Positions 1 to 8,730 of a stretch of DNA of 64,000 nucleotides are shown here, piece after piece. The stretch's first letter is position 1; every line of letters begins with the position of its first letter. The translations under genes were made by a program, and so were the position numbers. The stretch covers positions 372,001 through 436,000 of the forward strand of contig CAYPIY010000002.1 in NCBI GenBank assembly GCA_964410965.1, read 5' to 3'. The notes below the pieces were generated by a model. It did not search any database, was not told the origin of the DNA, and worked only from the letters and a program-made list of their open reading frames with translations. The DNA comes from JBBIRG01 sp964410965. Its GTDB lineage: Bacteria > CLD3 > SB21 > JBBIRG01.

Positions 1-43
1 GAAAAATTATCTGAACGATAAACTGGCGTTAACTGTTGAATAA
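1..43 (+). CDS. possible 3' end of an upstream gene (partial)
   Basis: An open frame enters from the left edge at base 2 and ends at a TAA at 41-43. It gives only about 13 residues (ending LALTVE), too few to identify. An outer-membrane efflux protein or another efflux-operon member would fit the downstream genes, but this is a guess. The following 110 bases up to the adaptor gene are AT-rich and show no clear terminator. Confidence 0.2.
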   Translation, partial: KNYLNDKLALTVE

Positions 44-154
44 CGATTCAATTATAGTCTAGTAAATGCGTTTATTTTTTCATTCAAGATATTCTTTGGT
101 TTATTTGGTGTGTTACGCTGGCGAAACGAATTCATGCCTATCACGTTTTTAATT

Positions 155-1387
155 ATGGAAAAACAAAACATAGATCTCTCCGATCTCCGCATCAACCGGA
201 ACAAGCAGGATTACGAGGAAGACTCCCGAAAGAAAAAGAAGGTTATCATAAATATTCTCATTTTTCTTTTTGTCATTGCGGCAATTTTCGGAGTTTACAA
301 ATTAGTTTTTAAGGATACCGTCAAAGTTTCGGTTGTCACGGTAAATTTCACATATCCCTCATCATCATCATCGCTGTTAACCGCCAGCGGGTACATTGTT
401 CCGCAGAGAAAAGCGTCCATCGCGTCGAAAGGCACCGGCCGGCTGGTTTATCTGGGCGTCGAGGAGGGCGATAAGGTCAAAAAAGGGCAGGTTATCGCCC
501 GGCTTGAAAGCGACGACGTTAACGCGCATCTGAATCAGGCGATGGCTCAATTAGATATCGCCAAGGCTCAATTGAATCAGGAAGAAGTGAATTTCGATCA
601 GCTGAAGAAAGAATTCAAACGGAGCGAAACGCTTTTTCAAAGCAAAGTCATCACTGAATCCGAATTTGATATTGTCAAAGCTCAATATCTGGCATCCGAA
701 GCGCGACTGAACTCCGCCCGTGCGACTATTAAAGCGTATGATGCCGCGGTGGCAGCTGCCCGAATTGACATCGAAAATACCGTGATCCGCGCACCGTTCG
801 ACGGTACCGTGCTGACCAAAGACGCCGATGTCGGCGAAATCGTCGCCCCGTTCGCATCATCCATTAATTCCCGCGGCGCCGTCGTCACTATGGCAGATAT
901 GACATCCCTGCAACTTGAAGCGGACGTTTCGGAATCATACATTGAGAGAATAAAAATCGAACAGCCCTGCGAAATCATACTCGATGCCTATCAGGAAAAA
1001 CGATACAGGGGAGTCGTATGGAAAATCGTTCCGACAGCCGACAGGGCAAAAGCGACGATATTAACAAAGATCAAATTCCTCGAAATCGATGAACGAGTCC
1101 TTCCGGAAATGAGTGCAAAAGTGTCATTCTTAACGGAATCCATTCCGGACAACCTTCTGTCGGTTAAACCGAAATTAACCATACCGATGAGCGCCATTAA
1201 AATGGATGGTAACAAGCGGATTGTTTATAAAGTGAACAACAATATCGCCGAGGAAACCGAAATAACCACGGGGGAAATTATTGCCAACAAGATTGAGGTT
1301 ACGTTCGGGTTGAAAACGGGCGATGTAATCATCAATAATCCGCCTGAAAACATAAAAGACAAAGAAAAGCTTGTTATTGAAAAATAA
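155..1387 (+). CDS. HlyD/MacA-type periplasmic adaptor of an ABC efflux system
   Basis: Membrane-fusion protein expected to link an inner-membrane ABC transporter to an outer-membrane channel. A short charged cytoplasmic N-terminus is followed by one membrane segment (VIINILIFLFVIAAIFGVY), a biotinyl-lipoyl-like segment (GTGRLVYLGVEEGDKVKKGQ), a helical hairpin rich in A, Q, L and E, then beta-barrel and membrane-proximal domains. About 410 residues is normal for MacA relatives. The frame is open back to a GTG at 110 and an ATG at 134. I prefer the ATG at 155 because it gives MEKQN directly before the charged region and anchor; no start has a strong ribosome site. The ATPase gene follows after 14 bases, so this is the first gene of a transport operon. 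The substrate cannot be read from the sequence. Confidence 0.9.
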   Translation: MEKQNIDLSDLRINRNKQDYEEDSRKKKKVIINILIFLFVIAAIFGVYKLVFKDTVKVSVVTVNFTYPSSSSSLLTASGYIVPQRKASIASKGTGRLVYLGVEEGDKVKKGQVIARLESDDVNAHLNQAMAQLDIAKAQLNQEEVNFDQLKKEFKRSETLFQSKVITESEFDIVKAQYLASEARLNSARATIKAYDAAVAAARIDIENTVIRAPFDGTVLTKDADVGEIVAPFASSINSRGAVVTMADMTSLQLEADVSESYIERIKIEQPCEIILDAYQEKRYRGVVWKIVPTADRAKATILTKIKFLEIDERVLPEMSAKVSFLTESIPDNLLSVKPKLTIPMSAIKMDGNKRIVYKVNNNIAEETEITTGEIIANKIEVTFGLKTGDVIINNPPENIKDKEKLVIEK

Positions 1388-1401
1388 GTTAGGAGTCCGT
1401 A

Positions 1402-2073
1402 ATGTATGATATAGTCGAAATAAAAAATCTATCCAAGTCTTACAGGAGAGACAGCCTGAAGATTCCGGTTCTTGAAAACATTAATATGAATGTACCCGAA
1501 GGAGAATTCCTGGCGCTCATGGGCCCCTCCGGTTCCGGAAAGACGACATTACTGAATATGATTGCGGGAATTGATCGTCCGTCCGGCGGAGAAGTGGTCA
1601 TTGCAGGGACGAACCTAAATTCCCTAAGCGAAACGGCTCTGGCGAAATGGCGTTCCAATCATGTCGGCTTCGTTTTCCAGTTTTATAACCTGATGCCTGT
1701 TCTTACTGCTTTTGAAAATGTTGAACTTCCCCTTCATCTTACGAATTTATCCAAAAAAGAACGCGACGCTCATGTGCGGAAAGTCTTGGAAATCGTAGGT
1801 TTAGGCGACCGTATGAAACATTATCCGAATCAGCTCTCCGGCGGTCAGCAGCAGAGAGTCGCCATCGCACGAGCCATCGCATCGGATCCGACGCTGATCG
1901 TTGCCGACGAGCCGACAGGTGATCTCGACCGGCAGTCCGCCGCCGAAATCATGACACTTTTGGCGCGGCTTAATTCCGAACTGAAGAAAACGATCATCAT
2001 GGTCACGCACGACCAGCACGCGGCGGAAAAAGCGCACACCAAACGCATGCTTGACAAAGGAACCTTAGAATAG
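1402..2073 (+). CDS. ABC transporter ATP-binding protein (MacB/LolD type)
   Basis: ATPase subunit of the MacAB/LolCDE-like transporter. Walker A GPSGSGKT is at residues 41-48, the ABC signature LSGGQ at 145-149, and Walker B (LIVADEPTGDLD) follows directly; the H-loop lies in MVTHD near the C-terminus. Its 223 residues match the stand-alone ATPases of this family, which work by mechanotransmission rather than by moving substrate through a membrane pore. A ribosome site (TTAGGAG) precedes the ATG. It lies between the adaptor gene and two FtsX-type permease genes, so ATPase and permeases are separate polypeptides, unlike fused MacB. Confidence 0.93.
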   Translation: MYDIVEIKNLSKSYRRDSLKIPVLENINMNVPEGEFLALMGPSGSGKTTLLNMIAGIDRPSGGEVVIAGTNLNSLSETALAKWRSNHVGFVFQFYNLMPVLTAFENVELPLHLTNLSKKERDAHVRKVLEIVGLGDRMKHYPNQLSGGQQQRVAIARAIASDPTLIVADEPTGDLDRQSAAEIMTLLARLNSELKKTIIMVTHDQHAAEKAHTKRMLDKGTLE

Positions 2074-2082
2074 GACAAAACA

Positions 2083-3239
2083 ATGGTTGCCAAATTACTC
2101 ATAAAAAACATTTTCCGGCATAAATTACGGTCATTCCTGACAGTAACCGGCCTGGCGCTTGCCGTGATGGCGTTTTGCTTTTTACGCACGGTCGTCACGG
2201 CGTGGGATGCCGGCATTGAAGCCGCGCAGTGGACCGGTTGATCGTTCGGCATTCGGTTTCGTTCATTTTCCCGCTTCCTTATGCCTATAAGGAAAAAATC
2301 AAAAAAGTGCCCGGGGCGGAAAAAGTGACTTTCGCGAATTGGTTCGGAGGTACTTATATTGATCAGTCTCATTTCTTTGCCCGGATGGCTGTCGAACCGG
2401 AAACTTTTTTCGAGGTTTATCCGGAATATATGCTTCCGAAAGACCAGTTTGAGACATTTTTAAAAGAGCGGAATTCCTGCGTGGTCGGAGCTGATATAGC
2501 CAAAGCGGAAAATTTCAAGATCGGCGATATCATTCCGCTGGAAGGCGACATTTACCCGGGCCGGTGGGAATTCGTCGTTCGCGGGATATACCAGCCGCGG
2601 GATAAAATCACCGACGGCACGGCCATGTTTTTCCATTGGAAATATGTGGACGAACGGATGAAAGTCGAAATGCCGGGGCGCGAAGGCGATGTCGGGTGGT
2701 ACGTGATTAAAATCAACAACCCAAACCAGGCTCCCTATATCTCCGAAAGCATCGACGCTTTGTTCGCCAATTCCGCGGCGGAGACCAAGACCGAGTCCGA
2801 AAGGGTGTTCGGCCAGAACATGATGGGCTCGCTCAACGCGATCATTATTTCCATGAACGTCATGTCGTTTGTCATCATCGGCGTCATTATGATGGTGCTG
2901 GGCAATACCATGATCATGTCCGTCCGCGAGCGCACCTCCGAATACGCCGTCATGAAAACGCTGGGATTTTCGTCATTCCACATTACCGGACTGATTGCCG
3001 GGGAGTCACTCATCATCGCGTTCATCGGGGCCGGCGCGGGACTTTTCCTGGCGATGCCGGTGATACAGGGTTTTTCGCAGGTTGTTCCGAAAGGCTGGTT
3101 CCCGATTTTCTATCTGGAAGATATAACGGTTATTTTGGCCGGATTATCAGCGTTATTAGTTGCCTTTTTCGCGGCCCTGTTCCCGCTGATCAAAACCCTG
3201 CGCATGAAAATAATTGACGGTTTGCGATTCATTGGATAA
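2083..3239 (+). CDS. FtsX-type ABC permease, interrupted by a frameshift
   Basis: Translation from the ATG at 2083 gives a typical permease N-terminus (MVAKLLIKNIFRHKLRSFL and a membrane helix) but meets TGA at 2239-2241. The rest of the permease is open in another frame from about 2229 (DRLIVRHSV...) to 3239. It holds the periplasmic MacB-like domain and three C-terminal helices (MSFVIIGVIMMVLGN, SLIIAFIGAGAGLFL, VILAGLSALLVAFFAALFP). Joining the two parts gives about 385 residues, nearly the length of the sister permease at 3389. One base lost between about 2220 and 2231 explains the break. There is no homopolymer or slippery heptamer there, so programmed shifting looks unlikely. It is either a sequencing or assembly error or a recent mutation that disables the gene. 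Confidence 0.8.
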
Positions 3240-3280
3240 AAAGAATAAACCAGATATCAACTATGTTGACTGAAAAATTA

Positions 3281-3352
3281 ACCGCGAAGTTCGCAAAGAG
3301 CGAAAAAGAAATTATTAACTTGATTCTTTGCGAACATCGCGCCCTTTGCGGT
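3281..3352. repeat. imperfect inverted repeat with CGCAAAG-type units
   Basis: In the 149-base gap between the two permease genes, the arm at 3281-3310 (accgcgaagttcgcaaag...) is nearly the reverse complement of the arm at 3324-3352 (...cgaacatcgcgccctttgcggt). A 13-base AT-rich centre separates them. Each arm contains gcaaag-like units, a composition seen in short dispersed palindromic repeats of many environmental bacteria. It may be a small non-autonomous element, or an RNA hairpin that tunes expression between the two permeases. I saw no second copy in this window. Confidence 0.5.
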
Positions 3353-3388
3353 AAGCCATAAGTTATCGAGGTATAAAAGGACAACAAA

Positions 3389-4558
3389 ATGAAAATACCC
3401 ATTAAATACATCGCCCGGAATTTTAAAAACCGGAAACTCACGACCGGAATCACAGTAACAGGCATCGCTCTCGTGGTCTTCGTGTTCACCGCCGTGTTGA
3501 TGATGGCCGACGGGGTCAAGCAAACACTGAAATCCACGGGACTGGATGACAACGTTCTCATCGCCCGAAAAGCTTCTAACGGGGAGATTTCCAGTATCAT
3601 CGACGGCGAAACCGTCAACGTGATTTCCTCGCTTCCGTTGATCGCCAGAACCGAAGACGGGCGGCCCATCGTCTCGCCGGAACCGGTGGGAGTTATCAAT
3701 TTATATAAATCCCCCGAAGTGATGAGCAATATCGCGTTAAGAGGTGTTTCCCCTGAAATATTCAAATTACGTCCGCAGATTAAAATCGCCGAAGGTCGTA
3801 TGATAAACACGGGAGCACGCGAAATTATCGCGGGAGCATCCGTCGCAAAACAATTTCAGGGGGCGAAAATCGGTGACAGAGTGAAATTCGCCGGTGATTT
3901 CTGGCCTGTGGTCGGTATTTTCGATGCCGGCGGCAGCGGATTCGACTCCGAATTATGGGGTGACGCCAAACAACTCTTGGATGCTTATAACCGCGGGACT
4001 TCCGTTTCGACAATGACCGTCAAACTGGAAGACAAATCCAAATTCGAAGAATTCAAAAGCAATTTCACGTCTGATCGACGATTACAATACTTTGAACCGA
4101 AAGTAGAATCGAAATATTTCGAAGAGCAGTCCGAAGCAATGGCGATGTTCATCAGCATGCTCGGAACATTTGTGACTATCATCTTCAGTCTGGGCGCGAC
4201 GATCGGGGCGCTGATTACGATGTACGCTTCCGTTGCCAACCGCACGACCGAAATCGGAACGTTGCGCGCGCTCGGATTCCGGAGAAGCCATGTTCTTACG
4301 GCTTTCATGATCGAATCGTTACTGATGGCATTGATTGCCGGATCTGCAGGAATTATCCTTGCTTCAGGTTTGCAGTTTTTCTCGATTTCTACGCTTAATT
4401 TTCAAACCTTTTCGCAATTGGAATTCAAATTCAGCCTGTCGACTGATACTGTTATAACTTCCGTAATATTTTCTTTAGCCATGGGGTTTTTAGGAGGGTT
4501 TCTTCCATCCATTCGTGCGGCGAGACTTAAAATTGTTGATGCTCTTAGGAATGCGTAA
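3389..4558 (+). CDS. FtsX-type ABC permease
   Basis: Second permease of the efflux operon. It has an N-terminal helix (GITVTGIALVVFVFTAVLMM), then a periplasmic MacB_PCD-like region to about residue 250, then three membrane helices (MLGTFVTIIFSLGATIGALI, FMIESLLMALIAGSAGIILA, VITSVIFSLAMGFLGGF). It ends ARLKIVDALRNA, the usual FtsX-family coupling tail. Its 389 residues are standard for the family. A weak ribosome site (AAAGGA) lies 8 bases before the ATG. With the frameshifted permease it would form the heterodimer driven by the ATPase at 1402. I see no clear hairpin terminator after the stop. Confidence 0.9.
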   Translation: MKIPIKYIARNFKNRKLTTGITVTGIALVVFVFTAVLMMADGVKQTLKSTGLDDNVLIARKASNGEISSIIDGETVNVISSLPLIARTEDGRPIVSPEPVGVINLYKSPEVMSNIALRGVSPEIFKLRPQIKIAEGRMINTGAREIIAGASVAKQFQGAKIGDRVKFAGDFWPVVGIFDAGGSGFDSELWGDAKQLLDAYNRGTSVSTMTVKLEDKSKFEEFKSNFTSDRRLQYFEPKVESKYFEEQSEAMAMFISMLGTFVTIIFSLGATIGALITMYASVANRTTEIGTLRALGFRRSHVLTAFMIESLLMALIAGSAGIILASGLQFFSISTLNFQTFSQLEFKFSLSTDTVITSVIFSLAMGFLGGFLPSIRAARLKIVDALRNA

Positions 4559-4700
4559 GATATTGTTTATTCTGATTTATTTTTATAATATAATTCATAG
4601 ACTTCTTTAATTACGATATTTATTGTAAATTTATATTGTATAATAACAATACTTTGTGTTATGTATAAGTAAAAATATCTATCTATCTTAAAGAAAGCAC

Positions 4701-4729
4701 TTGACAAACCAATATGTTTGATTTATATT
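4701..4729 (+). promoter_or_regulatory. sigma-70 type promoter of the MarR-ferredoxin operon
   Basis: TTGACA at 4701-4706 and TATATT at 4724-4729 are separated by exactly 17 bases, in an AT-rich gap. The ATG of the regulator is 36 bases downstream of the -10 element. Confidence 0.7.
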
Positions 4730-4733
4730 GTAT

Positions 4734-4750
4734 TGTTAGGAATACTAACA
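4734..4750. promoter_or_regulatory. perfect palindrome, probable MarR operator
   Basis: TGTTAG-GAATA-CTAACA has perfect 6-base arms around a 5-base centre. It lies just after the -10 element, over the expected transcription start, and before the AAGGAG ribosome site (4754-4759). A dimeric winged-helix regulator bound here would block its own promoter, which is the usual MarR arrangement. That the neighbouring gene product binds it is inference. Confidence 0.6.
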
Positions 4751-4764
4751 TATAAGGAGTGTTT

Positions 4765-5367
4765 ATGGCAGAAATTATTAATGAAGATCAGATAAAAAAA
4801 AATATTTCAGCCGCATTTGATAAAATCATGACGATATACCGTTTTACGCTATGGGATATCGGTAAATCTGAAAATCTTAGTCCAACACAGATTCAATTTA
4901 TTGAATTTATCAATGATAATCCGCAGACTTTGTGCACAACAACAAACCTTTCTGTCGAGTTTGAACTTTCAAAACCGACTGTCAGTGATTCAATCAACAA
5001 TCTTGAAAAAAAGGGATTCATTGTTAAAATATCGGATACAGATGACGGACGTATCAGCTATTTCAGGCTGACAGAAAAAAGTCATGGAATCCTAACTACT
5101 TTGAAGTCGAGAAATAATTTACTGACATCCATAATCGATAATACCTCGACTGAATATAAAAAAATAATTTCATCTTTTCTATCGAAGATCATTTATGAAT
5201 TTCATCATGAAGGAGTCATCCAGTCAGCGCGTATGTGTCAAACATGTTTTAACTTCGTGAAAAACGCGAATCCGGTTTCTGATACACCGCATTATTGTTC
5301 ATTCGCGAAAATTTATATGTCAGAACCTGAAATGAGGACATATTGCCCGGTGCATAAAGATAAATGA
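4765..5367 (+). CDS. MarR-family regulator with a four-cysteine C-terminal extension
   Basis: Winged-helix repressor of 200 residues. The HTH and wing occupy about residues 40-105 (SPTQIQFIEFI, LSKPTVSDSINNLEKKGFI, DTDDGRISYFRLT). Beyond the normal MarR fold is an extension with C158, C161, C178 and C194 (C-x2-C-x16-C-x15-C) plus H197, enough to hold a Zn or Fe-S centre. The ATG at 4765 is preferred over the GTG at 4759 because AAGGAG ends 5 bases before it. A strong promoter and palindromic operator lie directly upstream, suggesting autoregulation. The next gene, 48 bases downstream, encodes an Fe-S protein, so a redox- or metal-sensing role is plausible but unproven. Confidence 0.85.
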   Translation: MAEIINEDQIKKNISAAFDKIMTIYRFTLWDIGKSENLSPTQIQFIEFINDNPQTLCTTTNLSVEFELSKPTVSDSINNLEKKGFIVKISDTDDGRISYFRLTEKSHGILTTLKSRNNLLTSIIDNTSTEYKKIISSFLSKIIYEFHHEGVIQSARMCQTCFNFVKNANPVSDTPHYCSFAKIYMSEPEMRTYCPVHKDK

Positions 5368-5415
5368 GGAAAATTTCCAACTAAGCACAATAAAAATAAG
5401 AAAAAAAGGCAAATA

Positions 5416-6237
5416 ATGAAACGTAAAATCATTAAAATTGATGAAGAAAAATGCAACGGTTGCGGCGACTGCGTTCCTAACTGCGCGGAAGGCGCCATCC
5501 AGATCATTGACGGAAAAGCGCGGCTGATCAGCGACATGTTTTGTGACGGACTCGGCGCCTGTGTGGGGCATTGCCCGGAAGGCGCAATTACAATCGAAGA
5601 ACGTGAAGCCGAAGAATACAACGAACGGAAAGTCATGGATTATATCGTCAAACAGGGGCCAAATACGATCAAAGCCCATTTACTGCATATGAAAGACCAC
5701 GGTGAAATGAAATTCCTGCAGGAAGCGATCGATTACCTGAAAGAACACAACATACCAGTACCATCGCTTGAACAAAGCGAGCCGCTTGCCTGTGGTTGTC
5801 CGGGGTCAAAACAACAGGTTATCATTCCAAAAGCGAAGCAACTGAATGCGGGCCCTGTTTTCCAGATGGATTCTGAACTCAGGCAATGGCCGGTTCAGTT
5901 AGCCCTGCTGAATCCGAACGCGCAGTATTTTGAAAACGCCGACCTGCTTGTCGCCGCTGACTGTGTTCCGTTCGCTTATCCGAATTTTCACCAGAGGTTC
6001 CTCAAGGATAAAATTCTGGTGGTTTTCTGCCCGAAGCTAGACAAAACGCTGGACATGTACGTGGAAAAATTAGCGACTTTGTTCGCAAACAAGAATATCA
6101 AGTCAGTAACGGTTCTACACATGGAAGTTCCCTGCTGCGGCGGGACCGGTTTTATCGTTCAGAAAGCCCTTGAACTGGCGAATAAATCCATGATGGTAAA
6201 GGATTATGCGATTTCGCTGACCGGAGAGATTTCATAA
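5416..6237 (+). CDS. ferredoxin-like 4Fe-4S protein with a cysteine-rich C-terminal domain
   Basis: Cytoplasmic iron-sulfur protein of 273 residues. The N-terminal ferredoxin part has C13-x2-C16-x2-C19-x3-C23 and a second set C43-x5-C49-x3-C53 within FCDGLGACVGHCP; the second set lacks the usual fourth cysteine spacing. A middle linker is followed by CGCPGS near residue 125, then CVPFAYP and CCGGTG motifs in the last third, which may bind another metal centre. The family is recognisable as a stand-alone conserved ferredoxin-type protein in anaerobes, but its reaction is not known to me. It forms an operon with the cysteine-bearing MarR regulator. No clear terminator follows. Confidence 0.85.
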   Translation: MKRKIIKIDEEKCNGCGDCVPNCAEGAIQIIDGKARLISDMFCDGLGACVGHCPEGAITIEEREAEEYNERKVMDYIVKQGPNTIKAHLLHMKDHGEMKFLQEAIDYLKEHNIPVPSLEQSEPLACGCPGSKQQVIIPKAKQLNAGPVFQMDSELRQWPVQLALLNPNAQYFENADLLVAADCVPFAYPNFHQRFLKDKILVVFCPKLDKTLDMYVEKLATLFANKNIKSVTVLHMEVPCCGGTGFIVQKALELANKSMMVKDYAISLTGEIS

Positions 6238-6519
6238 AATAAGATATCTGGTCAGAATTATTTTTGCGTTGTAACCTTCTGTATAACTATACTTTTCCTC
6301 AATGTTCTGTGATATGAATTCGTTTGTTTGGTTTTGCAGAATCTATCTATTACGGAAAGTAATATTTATCTTAATATCGCTGTAACATAAAAGATTTCCA
6401 TCGTCTTAATTTAAAAAAATAAAACATTTTTAAATTTTCGTCTTTAAACAGATTATCGTTTGTTTTAACAGCAGTTTCTATATATATTCAGAAAAATATT
6501 TCAATTATGTTATTAAGTC

Positions 6520-7830
6520 ATGATCAATTATTTAATACGTTATTTTGAGTTTGAAAAGCACGGCACTGATTTCAAAAAGGAAATCATCGCCGGACTGACG
6601 ACGTTTGTTACGATGTCGTATATCATCATTGTTAATCCGAAAATTCTTGAAGCGGCCGGGATACCGTTCGGACCTTCGATGGTCGCGACTATATTAAGCG
6701 CATTTTTCGGGACGCTGGCGATGGGAATTTACGCTAAACGCCCGTTCGCGGTCGCTCCGTATATGGGAGAAAACGCGTTCATCGCTTTTACCGTCGTGCA
6801 AGTCATGGGTTATACCTGGCAAACGGCAATCGGCGCCATATTTATCAGCGGTGTTCTGTTTACGCTGTTAACTGTCTTCAAAGTCAGAAGCTGGCTCGCC
6901 AATGCCATTCCCGATTCATTAAAAATAGCTTTTGCCGTGGGAATCGGATTTTTTCTGACATTTATCGGACTTAACGAGTCCGGGATTATCAAACTGGGAG
7001 TTCCCGGCGCGCCCGTTCATGTCGGGGATTTTCATCAAACAACGGTATTGCTCGCTATCGGCGGAGTTATTTTGATGGCGATCCTGATGATGAAAAAAGT
7101 CAACGGAGCGATTTTAATCGGAATTTTAGCCGTAACATTGTTATCCTTTTTGTTCGGGATGACTGCAGCTCCGAAAGAATGGATCGCCATGCCGCCCGAT
7201 ATTGGTCCCGTAATTTTTAAATTAGATATTTTCGGTGCGCTGACTTGGGGATTTTTCGCTGTTATTCTCACGGTTTTTGTAATGGACTTTCTGGATACGC
7301 TCGGAACTCTTCTTGGGCTCGCCATGAAAGCCAATCTGCTTGATGAAAAAGGCCATCTTCCAGATATCGAAAAACCGATGTTATGTGACGCTCTCGCAAC
7401 CGTTGCCGGCTCCTTGTTTGGTACAACAACCAGCGGAGCATACATCGAATCCGCAACAGGGATTGAAGCTGGCGGACGGAGCGGGTTTACTGCGGTCGTG
7501 ATATCACTATTGTTTCTGCTGGCACTGTTTTTCTCCCCCGTTTTTTCGGTGATTCCTCCGCATGCTTACGGTCCATCCCTGATTATTGTCGGATTACTGA
7601 TGATATTTCCTGTCACCCGGTTAGATTTTAACAAACTATCGGAAATCGTACCATCATTTTGCGTCATTATTTTGATGAGTTTTACATATAATATCGGTAT
7701 AGGAATGACGGCGGGATTTGTTTTATTTCCGATATTTAGAATCACTAACGGAGAATTCAGGCAAATAAGTCCTGGTTTGTGGATTCTAGCAATTTTATCT
7801 CTCTTGTTTTTCATTTTTTATCCTTATTAA
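6520..7830 (+). CDS. NCS2-family purine permease (AzgA/PbuG-like)
   Basis: Inner-membrane transporter, probably a proton symporter for hypoxanthine, guanine or adenine. It starts with the family's YFEFEKHGTDFKKEIIAGLTT, followed by TMSYIIIVNP and about 12 to 14 hydrophobic helices. Conserved AzgA-branch stretches include MGENAFIAFTVV, FVMDFLDTLGTLLG and GTTTSGAYIESATGIEAGGRSG. Its 436 residues match the branch. The upstream gap of 282 bases is very AT-rich and contains no purine-riboswitch core that I can recognise. The next gene begins 10 bases after the stop but appears functionally unrelated. The exact substrate cannot be told from sequence. Confidence 0.92.
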   Translation: MINYLIRYFEFEKHGTDFKKEIIAGLTTFVTMSYIIIVNPKILEAAGIPFGPSMVATILSAFFGTLAMGIYAKRPFAVAPYMGENAFIAFTVVQVMGYTWQTAIGAIFISGVLFTLLTVFKVRSWLANAIPDSLKIAFAVGIGFFLTFIGLNESGIIKLGVPGAPVHVGDFHQTTVLLAIGGVILMAILMMKKVNGAILIGILAVTLLSFLFGMTAAPKEWIAMPPDIGPVIFKLDIFGALTWGFFAVILTVFVMDFLDTLGTLLGLAMKANLLDEKGHLPDIEKPMLCDALATVAGSLFGTTTSGAYIESATGIEAGGRSGFTAVVISLLFLLALFFSPVFSVIPPHAYGPSLIIVGLLMIFPVTRLDFNKLSEIVPSFCVIILMSFTYNIGIGMTAGFVLFPIFRITNGEFRQISPGLWILAILSLLFFIFYPY

Positions 7831-7839
7831 CCCTACAAC

Positions 7840-8718
7840 ATGCAGCAGGAAAAACCATTACCGACTTCTCTGATCATACAGTACGTCATCGCCAGGCGTA
7901 ACGTAATCGATATGATCGACGCCGGAATCGCTTATTACCGGAATGAGTTTGCCGCTTTTGCGGGTTTGACTTTTTTAGTTTGGGTTCCTTATTATTCGCT
8001 GAAATATATAATGTTCAGGCTGGATTTGCTGCCGTTTGAAAGAATCACCGGTTCGTTTGATTTCTTTCAAACCGCTTCGTATTCAGGCATAAACATTTTA
8101 TTCCTTTTTATGGACTATTCCGTTATGCTTGCCGCCGGCGGACTGATCGGATTGATGGTTTTTTTAAAGGCGTCGGGAAATCAGGTATCATTTTTAAATA
8201 TTACAAGAAGTTTTGTTAAGCTGTTTCCACGATTTCTTCTTTATAGTACCATTATCGCGTTTTTAATTCTCATATCCGGTATGTGCCTGTTCCCGGCATT
8301 GTGGCTTTTCGTTTTTTTCATTCTCAGCACACCGATCCTGGTCATTGAGCAGCCTGTTTCATTCGGTCTGTTAATAAGGCGAAACCGTCATCTGATGAAA
8401 AGGGAATGGTTCAGGAGCCTTGGGTTTTTCCTGTTAACATTTTTACTGCTTCTGATACTTGGAATTTCTCTTACCTATTTGTTCTACGGATTATATCAGA
8501 TCGTTATTGAACAGATCAGCTGGATCAGCGGCATCATACCCGATTATGACCTGTTGGATATGTTCAGCGGGGCAATCATCACGTTGTTACTGTTTCCGTT
8601 GCAGACTATTTTTAATATGTTTCTTTATTTTGACATTCGGTCGAGGAAGGAAGGGTTTGACCTGGAATTTTTAGTAAACCGGTTAAGACACAATCTGCCG
8701 GAAAACAAATCCAACTAA
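7840..8718 (+). CDS. polytopic membrane protein heading the MoxR operon
   Basis: A 292-residue integral membrane protein with about six hydrophobic segments, such as FLLYSTIIAFLILISGMCL, LWLFVFFILSTPILV and FFLLTFLLLLILGISLTYLF. The C-terminal YFDIRSRKEGFDLEFL is typical of proteins annotated as glycerophosphoryl diester phosphodiesterase membrane-domain proteins. No catalytic GDPD domain is present, so this is a membrane module, not a phosphodiesterase. Members of this family often precede DUF4129 genes in MoxR clusters, as here. It is followed by a terminator-like hairpin (8840-8874), so its transcription may be partly separate from the genes downstream. Confidence 0.75.
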   Translation: MQQEKPLPTSLIIQYVIARRNVIDMIDAGIAYYRNEFAAFAGLTFLVWVPYYSLKYIMFRLDLLPFERITGSFDFFQTASYSGINILFLFMDYSVMLAAGGLIGLMVFLKASGNQVSFLNITRSFVKLFPRFLLYSTIIAFLILISGMCLFPALWLFVFFILSTPILVIEQPVSFGLLIRRNRHLMKREWFRSLGFFLLTFLLLLILGISLTYLFYGLYQIVIEQISWISGIIPDYDLLDMFSGAIITLLLFPLQTIFNMFLYFDIRSRKEGFDLEFLVNRLRHNLPENKSN

Positions 8719-8730
8719 ATCCGTAAATAG

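Noticed and set aside
2215..2241. Programmed frameshift in the first FtsX permease
   Set aside because: No slippery heptamer, homopolymer or downstream structure is apparent; a one-base indel is simpler.
6238..6519. Possible purine riboswitch before the NCS2 permease gene
   Set aside because: The leader is AT-rich and lacks the conserved purine aptamer core sequences and a three-stem fold; no expression-platform hairpin is visible.
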